Positions 11,800 through 23,478 of a stretch of 64,000 nt of DNA are shown here, one piece after another. The notes under the pieces were generated by a model. It was not told the DNA's origin and did no database searches. It saw only the letters and a program-made list of their open reading frames with translations. Where the stretch lies: assembly GCA_902729315.2 (NCBI GenBank), contig LR746273.1, positions 6,840,501 to 6,904,500 on the forward strand, in the 5' to 3' direction. Each line of letters begins with the position of its first letter. Position 1 is the stretch's first letter. Origin of the DNA: Spirodela intermedia. Taxonomy: Eukaryota > Streptophyta > Magnoliopsida > Alismatales > Araceae. A program made the translations under genes and the position numbers.

Positions 11800-12740
11800 A
11801 TTAGATGGGTCATAATCCAAATCATGCACGAACTTATCAAGTGGTTTGGATGGCCAATCCTACTTTTTTTGGTTACCTAATAGTTTGAGCAGGATTGGGA
11901 GAATTGGTTTTCATCATTATTATTATTTCAGAAAATATAATAGAACTTTTTGTTAATATTTATGTAGTATACTTAACATGTAAATCATACTAAAGAAGCA
12001 ATAAACAATCTTATCATGCTTTCTTTGTTTGTTCATGTGTCATGTAAGGCAAATTGTTCCAAATAGTACCATGTACTTGAATAATAAAGAGGATTTGATA
12101 AATAACATTTGGACAGGACCAATAGCTGATATTTTAAGGGAGTTACTATCTCTTTAATTAGTTAATTTTTCCTGGCCGACCTTATCTAATAACAAATAAC
12201 CATTTTGACGTTTGTGGCTCTCTTATAAAAAATATTTATTTGCTCATATCAAAACCTGTTTGGCAATGATGCCATTGGGGTTATTGCTCAAAATCTTTGT
12301 GAGGAAGTATTGAAAGATACTATTTCCTTGTGGTTAGTAATGTCACCTAACAATGATTACTGTTATGATTAACTTTTAGGAGCCAGATTCATAAAAGAAG
12401 TCAATGAAGAAGTATAATTACATGTCATTCTTTTTCACATTGTCTATGATAAAAGATCTCAATTATCACATATAATGAACATGATGGCTGTAGCTCCTAA
12501 TGACTTAAAATTTAGAATATTATAATATATGATAAGCTAGAGCATGTTTTAGGCTTGATGCAACTAAACCTAGTGATTAGGCTCATGGTCATAAAATACT
12601 TATTACTCTAAACTCACTTGGAAAAACTTAAGATTTTCACACTATCAAGTTTATGAAATTTCTTATGGATGAATGTTTAAACTACTCTTCATATATCATG
12701 CTCATCATTAAACATCTTAGGACTTCTAGATCATTACCTA
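11800..12740 (+). pseudogene. Receptor kinase fragment: LRR exons 5-7 with their introns
   Basis: About 11830-11900 matches exon 5 (AACTTATCAAGTGGTTTGGA). About 12075-12165 matches exon 6 (ACAGGACCAATAGCTGATAT). About 12252-12335 matches exon 7, whose frame reads GNDAIGVIAQNLCEE. The introns between them also match RLK1 and RLK2, for example AACATGTAAATCATACTAAA near 11975, so this came from genomic duplication and not a processed transcript. Splice sites and frames are damaged. Homology fades near 12740. Confidence 0.8.
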
Positions 12741-13340
12741 AGACCTAGGATTGGGGGGTGTCAAGATGGTGATTATTGGCAGCAAGAGCAGTAAAGCTTC
12801 ATGCCAGCCTGCTTTTCAGTGTGGAACAATTTACTTCAGATGGAGCACTAATCCCATTTTTTTTAAAAAGAGCTATAATGGTTCATTTCTGTTTTATTCA
12901 CTGTTATTTGTGGCATTGGACTGGCCCTTATGTTCACAATAGATAATTTCAATCCCTTAAATTTAAGTAAATTTAATTTAATCAGAAATCCAGTTTAGCT
13001 TAATAGTGTCCCTTTCTACAGCCAGAACTTGGCTCAAAACAATGGATTTTGGGCCAATCTCCCAAGATCTTTGACACAAGCTGGTCTTTTAGTAAAGTTG
13101 CCTCTAGAAGTTTGATAGCCTTTTCAATGTTACTTAATTGGTAAATTTCTGGTTCTTAGTAGCTTCTTCAAACAGAGGAAAAACAGCTATAGACATGCTT
13201 GTTATCTATATTCTTCATGAAATATATGACATTCTTTCTCACTAAAATCAGATAAAAACTTTTCTCTAGTATGGTGACTTTTAATTTTTTCGTTTATTGA
13301 AATTATTAAATCCTTGATTATTATTATTATTATTATTTAG
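12741..13340. other. Intergenic, no gene seen; (TTA)n run
   Basis: Nothing was recognised except a (TTA)n microsatellite at about 13316-13339. The 63-codon frame near 12751 has no support. Confidence 0.4.
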
Positions 13341-15190
13341 GGATGTACTTCAGAAAATTTTACAAATCTAGAATAAGGGCAGTACTTCTAAGAGTATGAT
13401 AAATTGCTCACTTGGAGAGTCTACACAAACACGCATTAGGAGTAATCAGTCTAACCTAGCCTTGTATTCGCTATTTTTTGAATATATAGTCAATATTTTC
13501 AATACATAGTTTTTTCAATACGTAGTGTTGTGTCGCTTAAGCAAAGAAGAAGTCAAAATAAAATTTTCTTTTGCACACGATGCATCTATTATTGTCTTTA
13601 TATCTCATGGGGCTGCCATTCTCATCTGAAGGGTCAAAAGGAATTGTGCATTGGGTTCCAAGTCGTAGGGTCTATTTGTTAATCTGTCTCTAAGGCACTA
13701 ATTTGTTAACCTTATATTTGTCACTTTGTTTTTTCCCAGAAGAAGAAAAGAGGAGGAGATTGGAGGATATTTTATTAATGTATGTAAAATGCTGGCTCAA
13801 ACTGCCTGGCCCTCATGGAGTTTTAGGCCTTGAAAGAAACTTTTGGAGTTCAGCTGTGCTTTAAAGGGTTCATGGCTGATCATGACATCTATGCATGCAC
13901 ACATGCCACACTGTTGTCTGTGAAAGTTGATGTTTTATGCCATTGTAATCAGGATTTGTATATTTCTTAGCTGTAGTTGACTGGAACATCAGTATACTAA
14001 AAAAATCAACTCGGATTGATAGGTTGAGAACAGGGTGAGCGACAATTAACAGAGGATATTTCTATTGTAAATTTTGGAAATCAATGCGTGACAGAAAGTC
14101 AAATCCAACAGCACATAATCCGATTTAAGTATGGCATATAAATTCAAATGAAAAAGTAAGGCTCACTTGGCTCCCGAGGTCTATCTAACATAGGTTCCAA
14201 GATCCATCCTATTTGCTTCTCTAATTTGACTTCAGTGATCCAGCCAATCATTAATCTCATTTTGCTGCTCTTCCAAGAAAAATGGTCCTTGATTTGGCTC
14301 CTTGTTCTTCTAAGAAAATCAATCTTGTCTTTAAAATACGACCGTGAACAGCCTGACTCCAGCTGGTCTCTTTCGTCCTTTATGCAAGAAGAGCAAACCA
14401 GATATTGCCTTCGCACGAGAGCGCATGGGGGACAGCCAGTAAGAACAGATGGGCACATGGAAAGAGGAAAAGCAAAAAATCAGGCTAAATTCGAAACCCC
14501 TTGAACCGGGATTGAAAACAACTGGTTTTTATATCTCCCTTTCGCTCCAAGAGAATTACAATGGTAGCCTTTTAAATTACCAGAAGACACTAAATTTGGA
14601 GAGTTTCGCTCCCTTTTTGGGGCCGATGCGCAGCGTAGCAAGGTTCTGGACAGTCAGCTTTGTTGAGCCCAGTTGAATCTCTCAAGAATTTTTTTATTAT
14701 CTCATGTAAAGGAATGTGCTTCAGTTGTGGGTGGTGTTATTAGGAGGCGGACCGATGAGCGAGCTTCGCCTTGAGGTCGTCTAAATTCTTGAAGATTTTT
14801 TATTCTTCAAGGAATGAGAAGACCAAACATTTATCAATGAATTTACGCTGCAAGAGAACTCAAGAGCGAAGTTGTGGGTCATTACACTGTAATGACCATC
14901 CTGGCTCCGTTGATTTATCCAAATTTCATATACAACATGGTTCCCAAAGGGGGTGGCTGGAGTAGCTCAATGAGGTCGTCTAGGAGGTGTGCCAAGCTTC
15001 GCCTTTCAAACTTCTGATGTTACAAGAAAAAAACTGTACATAGATTTCAAAACTATGCATTTTTTAGTATCATTTCGAAATGACTATGTTAGTCGGACGA
15101 ATAGGGCAACATTTGCGGTCGTCTTCAAACATGTTAACGTGACCTCATATCCCATCCATGCGCCGAAGGGCTGTCATTCTTGAGGAACGA
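13341..15190. repeat. Duplicated 5' intergenic module, copy B (upstream of RLK1)
   Basis: It contains the same ordered blocks as the other copies. GATGTACTTCAGAAAATTTT near 13345 is shared with 26537. TTTTGGAGTTCAGCTGTGCT near 13842 is shared with 625 and 37693. The core CAGTTGTGGGTGGTGTTA near 14724 is shared with 850, 37932 and 63312. TGACCATCCTGGCTCCGTTG near 14893 is shared with five other sites. Reading frames are not conserved between copies. Confidence 0.7.
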
Positions 15191-15832
15191 TCAACCTTTT
15201 ATGGCGTGCAAGTAACTGCCACAGATGCCGTGCCAAAGTCAGGGTCAACTTTGCGGCGTAGATGCGAAAGGTGAGTCTGAGGCTCAGGCTGTTCAGTGGC
15301 TTCACCTTCGAATTTTCACTGAGACCTGATCTGAAGCCGAAGCTTCCCACTTACCCGTATGCCCGACCTTGTCCAATCCTGTTTCCGTTTACATCTCTTC
15401 AATTTGACTCTCTATTACAGCTACCATTTGGAGTACCATACGCGGAAGGGCTATCAATCGCCCGGCGAGGGTGGACTCTCCCACAAGGTCCCGACCCGGG
15501 CAGGGCTCTGGTTCGGGCCACTCCGAAGCTCCGGCTCAGATCTAATGGCGTAATCCAGGCCTGTACGAAAGTGACAGTGATCCAGTTGAGTGGAACAAGA
15601 CACAAATATACCGGCCATGTCAAAGGCCCCGATTGGCGTTGACCAGGTTCATTAAATGGAGATAGAGAGCCAACATGAGGGTCTCACTCCCTAGGAATGA
15701 ATTCCCGGGAGATGAAGCCGACGTCAAAATCAACCATTTTTTTTTCCTATAGAAATCTATACTTTCGTCCCGGAAGCGGAGGAACGAGATGATTATTATA
15801 TGGGGAGTTGTGCCGTATGCCGGGACATAACT

Positions 15833-15891
15833 TAGACGTCGACGTTTACTGAGCTAGACGTCGACGTTTACTGAGCTAGACGTCGACGACC
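15833..15891. repeat. 22-bp microrepeat rich in ACGT cores
   Basis: The unit TAGACGTCGACGTTTACTGA plus GC occurs at 15833 and 15855, with a third partial copy at 15877. It sits inside promoter repeat copy 1. Copies 2 and 3 have only one version of the unit. The repeated ACGT core is the kind bound by plant bZIP factors, which is an inference only. Confidence 0.85.
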
Positions 15892-17155
15892 TTCCATGTC
15901 TGCAACTATGAACTAGAGACGGTAGAGGACGCGGTACCTGACAAAGTCAGGGTCGACTATCAAGTCGTCAATGGGAAACGTTAAGTCTAAAGCTTCGCCT
16001 GTTCTGTTGTAGGCTTCACCCTCGAATTCTCACTGAGACCTGATCTGAAGCTCGAGCTTCCGACTTGCTCGTTTGCCCGACCTTGTCTAATCCTCTTTCC
16101 GTTTACATTACTTCTGTTTGATTCTCTCTTACAGCCACCATTTGGAGTACCATATGCCGAAGGGCTCTTAATCGACCGGCGAGGTAGGACTTACAATGGC
16201 CCAACCAGGCCGAGGCTCCGGTTCGGGCCACTCCGAAGCTTCGGTTCAGAATTAATGGTGTATTCCAGGCCTGTACGAAAGTTACAATGATCCAGTAGAG
16301 TGGGAGAAGATTCCTGATATACTTACCCTGTCCAAGGCCCCGACTGACGTTGAACTGTTTTCAATAAATGGAACTATTGTGGGAGCATGAGGGTCGCACT
16401 CTCCATGGATGACTCCCGGACATGAAGCTGACGTTAAAACCGACCTTCATTTTTTCTTGTCGAAATCTATGCTTCCGTCCGGGAAACTAAAGGAGGAGAT
16501 TGGGATTATATGAGGAGTTGTGCCGTATGCCGAAACGTAACTTGACGTTTACTGAGCTGGACGTCAGCAATCTTCCCTGTCTGCAACTGTGAAATACAGG
16601 TGGTGGTGAACGCCGCACCTGACAAAGTCTGGGTCGGCATTGGAGTCGTCGATCGGAAACGGTAAGTCTGAAACTTACCGGTAATTTTCACTGAGACCTG
16701 ATCTGAAGCTCGAGCTTCCGACTTGCCCGTATGCCCGATCTTGTCTAGTCCTCTTTCCGTTTACATCACTTCTGTTTGACTCTCTCTCTTACAGCCACCA
16801 TTTGGAGTACCATACGCCGAAAGTCTATCAGTCAGCCGGCCTGGTAGGACTTATCCATAAGGGCCTAACCCAGCCGAGGCTCTGGTTCGGGCCACTCCGA
16901 AGCTCCTGCTTAGCTCTAAGAGCGTAATCCAAGCCTATACGAAAGTGACAATGGGAGAAGACTCCAGGCATGCTGACCCTGTCAAAGGCCCCGGATTGAC
17001 GTTGACCTGGTTTAATAAATGGAGATAGAGAGGGAACATGAGAGTCGCGCTCCTGATGAATGATCTGCCGGACATGAAGCCGACGTCAAAACCAACCTTC
17101 ATTTTCTTTTCCAAACCTATACTTCTGTCCCGGAAACTGAGGAACGTGATTATTA

Positions 17156-17163
17156 TTATATGA
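17156..17163 (+). promoter_or_regulatory. Candidate TATA element of RLK1
   Basis: TTATATGA lies about 175 bases before the RLK1 start codon, in the last promoter repeat. Equivalent elements occur in the two upstream copies at about 15796 and 16506. The position fits a plant promoter with a 5' leader of roughly 140 bases. A nearby TTGACGTTGACC at about 16993-17004 holds two W-box cores (TTGAC). Confidence 0.4.
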
Positions 17164-17336
17164 GTTGTGCCGTATGCCAGGACGTAACTTGACGTTTACT
17201 GAGCTGGACGTCGGAGATCTTCCCTGTCTGCAACTGTGAAATAGAGACGGTGGAGAACGCAGCACCTTCCACCTCCCCGGCCCCCTTCTCCCTCGTCTCT
17301 GCGTGTAGAGCCTGCTAAGTTTCACCGTCGTATGGG

Positions 17337-20300
17337 ATGAAAGGAAAAATGAGCTTCCCTCATTTCAAGCCGTGGAAGGGTTGTTTACAGCCACCTTCGC
17401 CACTCTTCTTGTTTCTCTTCTTCTGCGTCTTCTCATCATTTGCGACCCGGGTGGTTCAAGCCCAGACTCAGAAAGGTAACATAGCTCCCTACTCTTCTGC
17501 TTCATCCTGCTTCCCTCCCTTGTGGTTCCTCAGACTGGACCCTCACTTTTGTAAAACAATGGCACTCTAAATTGATATGTTGAAGGCGTTGCAGGCTTCA
17601 TAAGCGTCGATTGCGGCTTCGCAGATGGCTCGGAATATCAAGACGACGAAACAGGAGTAACATACATTGGCGACTCGCAATTCATCGACACAGGGGAGAA
17701 CCATATCGTCCCAGTCAACTCATCTTCGCGTCCATATCGAACCCTCCGCAGCTTCCCCAACGGGACTCGGAACTGTTATACGCTGTCCCCGGTGCAATCC
17801 GGCGACAGGTACCTTATTCGAGCCGGATTCCTCTATGGCAACTACGATGGCCGGGGTTCTCCCCCCATCTTCGATCTCCACATCGGGGTCAATTTCTGGA
17901 CCACCGTCGAACTGGAATCCGACAGCCCTAGTACTTCAGAGATCATCATTGTGGCACCCGCGGATCTTATACGGGTGTGTCCTGTCAACACGGGCAAAGG
18001 CACACCCTTCATATCCACGCTCGAGTTGAGGCCTCTCCTTCATTTCATGTATCCTCTCGCAAACGCATCTCAATCTTTGGTCAACCGTCTGCGCTGGAAC
18101 TATGGAATGGCGAACAGACTAAGGTGGCTATACTTTAAAACAATCTGTCTCCACTATTTGCTGATCATTTCTTGTTCCCACTCCGCTTCTTTGCCAGAGA
18201 TTGCTTTGATTATTGAATCACCAAATATTATGAAACCAAGTCAAGGCATTATACTCTCTTTCCGGAGGGCGATGCCAGCTGGAAACTCAGAACAGGTCAA
18301 TGGGGCACCAACGATAAGAGAAGGGCTGTGTAGTAGGCTTTTAAGCTGGGTATGGTAAATGCCGGATGAGGCAAGCCCATTGGTACTGTATCTTGGTTGA
18401 GTATAAACCACGGGTACTTAAAATAAATGGGACATCTTTCTTGCAACGTTCTACTGCAAACACAGGCGATAACAAATAGAGATGACGATGCATTTTTTTT
18501 CTCTTGAAGGTTTCCGGATGACCCTTACGACCGCTTCTGGGACGGTGTCGCCACAAATTTCTTTACATTGAACACCTCCAACGAAGTTGTGGCAACAGAA
18601 GGAGATGCTTTTCAAGTTCCCTCTCCTGTTTTAAGATCGGCCATCTCTGAATCACGCACCAAATTTCATCTAGATAGCTGGCAAGACATTGGAACCGTCG
18701 GCGACAAGATATTTATTGTCATGCACTTTGCAGAGCTACAGAAGCTCAACACAGCCAACGAGTCAAGAAGATTGAATATCTATGTGGTAGATGGTACCGT
18801 TTTGTTGTTCCCGGATTACAGGCCCCCTTACTTAAGGGTAGATCATAAAGAGATCGTCGATGATCAGCTTTCGATATCAAGAGTTTACAACATCTCTATC
18901 CGTCCCACAAGCTCGTCCACTCTATCTTACATCATCAATGCGCTTGAGAGTTTTGTAGTGAGGAAAATGAACGAGTCACAAACTGACGGTCGTGATGGTA
19001 AGACATCGTCTGGTTGCCCTTTGCCCTCTCCTATTTCACATTCACGACATAGCTGTTGCTATGCTCACTACTATTTTATCAACTTCTACTGCATCGTCGT
19101 ACACCGACCTAGAATTCATCAACATTAGGGGTTCCATGCGCTGAAAATTTGTCAAGTGCTGCTGTCTCGTTGCCCTTTATTATATTTCGTTCTGAGTGTG
19201 TTGCTCATTTATATCAAAACATCTGAGATGGTATGTACTTTGTGTATCAGTTGCTGCCATTGACGAAATTAAAAGAGTATTAAGGCTTGTCAGAAATTGG
19301 GAGGTCGACCCATGTTCTCCAAGAGAATATATTTGGGATGGAGTCAATTGTACCTACTCTGAAGACTCTAGATCCCTGAGGATTACTTCTTTGTGAGTGC
19401 AGTTCATAAAAAACCAAACGTGTGGAGGAAAAAAATTAGAAGGGAAATGGTAGAAGCTTATTCATAGATGCATGATTGCTCACATGGTTCATAATTTGAA
19501 TTGTGCAGGAACTTATCATCAAGCGGTTTGGACGGCCAAATTCCTAGTTCGATTGGTAACCTGACAGCTCTTACAACGTTGTAAGCTATGGTTTCCATGA
19601 TTATTAGTGCTTGAGAACAAATAATAAAATGCTTTCTTCATATTTATCCATCATACTTGACATATAAATCATAATAAAGATGCTACAAAAAGTTTTATTC
19701 AAGTTTCCTTTCTTCGGTCACCAGCTATATATGGTAAATTGTAACAACTATTAAAACCTACCCACTTTCAGAGATTTTTCAGATAACAATTTGACAGGGC
19801 CAGTACCGGATATTTTGGGAGAGTTACCGTCACTTCGATTCATGTAAGTTTCCTTTCTAGCTTTATCCAATACTAGTTAACCACTCTGATGCTTGAGATT
19901 CTCTTAAGGTAAAGTTTATGTGATCGTGTAGAAACTTGTCTGGAAACAAAGCCATCGGGGTCATTCCTCAAAATCTTTGTGAGAAGATGTCCAAAGGTTC
20001 TCTTTCCTTCAGGTTAGTAAACCCACCAGACAATGAAAATGGTGTGCATTATGCGTAAATTCTGTCATCATAATATACAAAAAAACTGAATAATGAGGTA
20101 TAATTATAGTCTTATTTTTTTTCAGCATATGAATACAATGATTGAACAGCTCCTGTAAAATGAAGATGATGACCGGAGATCTTAATGACACGAAAGCTAA
20201 AATATTATAATAATTTATAACACATCTAGTAAAAAAACTTTAAGAGATTGTGTCTTTTTTTAGGTTTCACACAAGTACATTTAGTGGCTAAAATGTAGTA

Positions 20301-22129
20301 TGAATATAATTTCTTTCAGATGTATTCTTCAGTGATAATCCTTTCTTGCTGACAGTATGAATGGTGAGCTGAAGCAATGCAAGAATTCTAACACCAACAA
20401 TAAGAAGGCTGTCATTCCTGTGACAATAACAGCCTCAATAATCATTACAATTTTATTTGTTGTATCCTTTTGGATAATCCGAAGGAAGCTAAAATCTCAT
20501 TCTTCTGCAGGTACATTGCATATACTTTTCTTTTTGTATATAAATGTTCACAACACTAAACCTGTCCAAATAATGAAGAAATGTTTTCATTGTTTATGAT
20601 ATTTAAATTTTTTAGGTGTCTTGAATAAAAACAACTACAGTAGAAGTACTGCAATGGATGGCAATGGCTGGAAAAGGGAAAGTGTGCAATATACATATGA
20701 AGAAATTAGACAAATTACCCAAAACTTCCAACAGCAGATTGGTAAGGGGGGATTTGGGATTGTTTATCTTGGTCACTTGAGAGATGGAACTATGGTTGCA
20801 GTAAAAGTTCTTTCTTCATCATCTTCACAAGGATCTAAAGAATTTGAAGCAGAGGTACAATTAAGTATTCAATATATCAATATTAAAAAATGATTTTTTG
20901 TCTAGTTACATGATGTAGAGTCCATCATTATATTAAACTCACATTTTAAGTGACAAGATGCTCATATTTCAGGTTCAATTATTGGCAAGGGTTCACCACA
21001 AAAACTTGGTATGCTTATTGGGGTATTGTGATGATGTAGAACATTTATCTCTTGTTTATGAATATATGGATAATAAAACCCTCCGAGATCATCTATCAGG
21101 TTTGGCTATACAAAATTACCTAATTCTCAAATTTTGATGAAATAAATAGATGTTCTTTCATAACATGAGTATTTCTCATCTATACTTTCAATGCATCATC
21201 AACATAGGAAACCACTAAAATAGCTGCCATTGCTCTTTTAGGTGAAATTTACGATGGTGTTTTGTTAAATTGGAACCAAAGAGTGAATATAGCACTTCAA
21301 GCTGCACAAGGTACTTTTGTCCTTAAAAATTTGACAAAACTATTCACCTAAGCTATAAGATAAAGTTTGATATAACCAAAAGTTTTAAAAAAATTGCAGG
21401 GCTAGATTATCTACATAATGGATGTAGACCACCTATTGTTCATAGAGATATAAAGAGTAGTAACATTCTCTTAAATTGTGAGCTTGTTGCAAAGATAGCT
21501 GACTTTGGACTATCAAGAGCATTCAATAATGATAGTGCTACACACATAACAACTGGGTTAGCTGGTACTCCAGGGTATCTTGATCCTGAGTAAGTATACC
21601 TCTTTATTGTTGTTCTTCTTAATTGTCTCAATTAAATACACATTTATTTTATAAATTAATGGATAAAATAATAAGAAACAGTTATCAAGATTAATGTTCT
21701 CTTTATTGTTGCAGGTATTATCAAGAGAATAGGCTAAATGAGAAAAGTGATGTATATAGTTTTGGAATTGTTCTTTTGGAGATTATAACTGGTCAACTAC
21801 CATATCAAAAGTCCATAGAGAGGACACATATTGTTAGATGGGTTCATTCAAAAGTTGAGAGAGGTGATATCATGAGTATTATTGACCCTAAGTTACAAGG
21901 AGAGTTCAACATCAATATGGCATGGAAAATAGTAGAAATAGCAATGTCATGTGCGACAACAACTTCAGAAGAAAGGATAACAATGAGTAATGCCGTAACA
22001 CAATTGATGGAATGTGTAGAGGTGAATGAATCACACAGTGTGCTTGGAAGTGTTAATTCCTCAATGCAAAGGATGAATGACACATTACATTCTATATCAA
22101 CTACTCCACTAACTTCATTGGCTAGGTAG
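17337..22129 (+). CDS. RLK1: malectin-like LRR receptor kinase (LRR-I type), 13 exons, intact
   Basis: Exons: 17337-17475, 17595-18123, 18510-18997, 19251-19392, 19509-19580, 19772-19843, 19932-20012, 20356-20510, 20616-20854, 20973-21099, 21242-21310, 21400-21589, 21715-22129. All junctions are GT-AG, phases agree, and the product is 905 aa ending at TAG. Order: signal peptide (1-45), malectin-like domain (about 46-385, FISVDCG start), a [13 protein letters not shown] linker, LRRs (about 433-508), membrane segment (about 525-547, [14 protein letters not shown]), and kinase (about 590-870). The kinase has IGKGGFG (601-607), VAVK lysine (about 623), HRD (719-721), DFG (739-741) and GYLDPEYY, so it should be an active RD kinase at the plasma membrane. 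It belongs to the family containing Arabidopsis FRK1 and IOS1; the ligand is unknown. LRR exons 5 and 6 are exactly 72 bp each. Confidence 0.95.
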
Positions 22130-22980
22130 CTTCTTATGGGTGTGAGTGAGTACTGATTTAGAAGATTATATGAAGATTGGAATTTTAAACCAACAATTTG
22201 AAGTTTGTCTATAACTTTAAATTTAGCTTAGACTGGTTAGAGTTATCAAAAGAAGTACTTGTTCAAAACTATGTTGTTAGACCTCAATGATTTATGAGCA
22301 TTTGAAGAAATGAATGTTTTAAGAATATATTAAATGTACCTTTTTGTCATCATTACTTCTCTATAAATATATGATAGAATATTGGTCTTCTAGAGAGTTC
22401 CATACTTGTTTAGTTTGTCATAATGATACTCATCATTAGTGCCATTCCTCCTTACATCAATTAATGCTGTTGTTTTACCCTTTTTTTAATAAGTGCATAT
22501 TATTCATCCCTAGTGTTACATCAAAGATAAGAAATGACTTAAGGTTCCTTATTTCCTATATAACAATGTTATTGAAATGAGTATTCAAAAGACTTCTATG
22601 ATTTTTTTTTCAAAAGGTCAATTATTGGTGTCGATTTTTTGTAAAGAGCAAGAGTATTTGAAAAAACTTTATGGGACACATGTATTCCGCAACATATTTT
22701 TTAGATCTATGGGTTAATGAGAACTCTTGCAACAACTTGCCAAGCCTTTGGACTCCCATGTATAGAATTCGAAATTGAAAATTTGATTGTGGCCAAAGTC
22801 ATATTCAGTCTCTATGTCAATGTAGAAAACAGAGATATGGGCTATATTTAGCTTAACTAGGTAAGATAGACATGCTGATGTTTTTATCGAGACTTTACCC
22901 TCTTCATTTAAATCTCTACTTTCCCTTGCCGATAGATCTATGAAACATTTCACATGGGAGATGTCAGAGTGCTGAATATG
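22130..22980. other. 3' flank of RLK1, AT-rich, no gene seen
   Basis: This presumably includes the RLK1 3' untranslated region. Frames are short. No polyadenylation site could be assigned with confidence. Confidence 0.4.
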
Positions 22981-22984
22981 GCCA

Positions 22985-23225
22985 CATTAAGTGGGGCTAT
23001 GTAACTCAAGAGTGAGGACAGCATCCTCTGGGGCCCAAGGTTACATACTTGATTCTTGAGATGTCGAATGAGGAAGCCTACATCGTCATGCACTTTGCAA
23101 ATGTCAAAAGAGGTTCAATGTAAATGATACAAAGATAATCAACATCTATGATAAGAAACACCCAGCTTCTAGACAAGGATTACAGGCCTCCATACATGGA
23201 AGCAGTTCAAGCATAGTATCGCCAC
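22985..23225 (+). pseudogene. Malectin exon 3 fragment of a receptor kinase
   Basis: About 23070-23215 reads YIVMHFANVK… then stops, and later DKDYRPPYM. It lines up with RLK1 exon 3 ([11 protein letters not shown]…PDYRPPYL) at both ends. Two in-frame stops separate the blocks and no splice sites remain. It lies about 0.9 kb downstream of RLK1, so it is a separate partial copy. Confidence 0.7.
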
Positions 23226-23413
23226 TATGCTCTCTTGGTGGGAACCCTAGAGAGAAATTCTATGTCTACTGATCTGTGCCCCTCCTTGGGTTCTAAGGAT
23301 GGTAATATTTCATAGAAATATGGTTCACCTCCTTGGGGGCCCCTGATTTCTAGTGGTCGCAAAAAGACAAGTGCGAGAAATATAACAGCCAGGGCGAGTC
23401 GACAATGTGACAC
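23225..23413 (-). CDS. Possible small secreted peptide (62 aa), unproven
   Basis: A minus-strand ATG opens 62 codons. The N-terminus is MSHCRLALAVIFLALVFL, a good signal-peptide shape with a basic residue and a hydrophobic core. A polar tail rich in Pro, Glu and Lys/Arg follows. It matches no peptide hormone family known to me, and it lies between a pseudogene fragment and a satellite. A chance frame is a real possibility. Confidence 0.2.
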   Translation of the reverse strand: MSHCRLALAVIFLALVFLRPLEIRGPQGGEPYFYEILPSLEPKEGHRSVDIEFLSRVPTKRA

Positions 23414-23478
23414 TGAGGCCTCAATATGTGACTTTGTTGCACAAGATTCAGCCCAGTTTAAAGATTTTGATGCCTATG

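Larger units (their letters stand above)
15234..17300. repeat. Three tandem copies of a ~700-bp promoter repeat directly upstream of RLK1
   Basis: Copies start at a CAAAGTC(A/T)GGGTC motif at about 15234, 15943 and 16624, so periods are about 709 and 681. All hold TTTTCACTGAGACCTGATCT, ACC(A)TTTGGAGTACCATA, a TTATATG(G/A) element, and CCTGTCTGCAACTGTGAAAT or close variants. Related single or partial copies lie at 27870-28125 with 31955-32190, 38420-38640, 42480-42985 (inverted) and 43870-44160. The last copy runs to within 40 bases of the RLK1 start codon, so the array occupies the promoter and 5' untranslated region. Confidence 0.9.

Noticed and set aside
17611-18029. Two plus-strand frames of 106 and 120 codons over RLK1 exon 2
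   Set aside because: They are out-of-frame shadows of the malectin exon.
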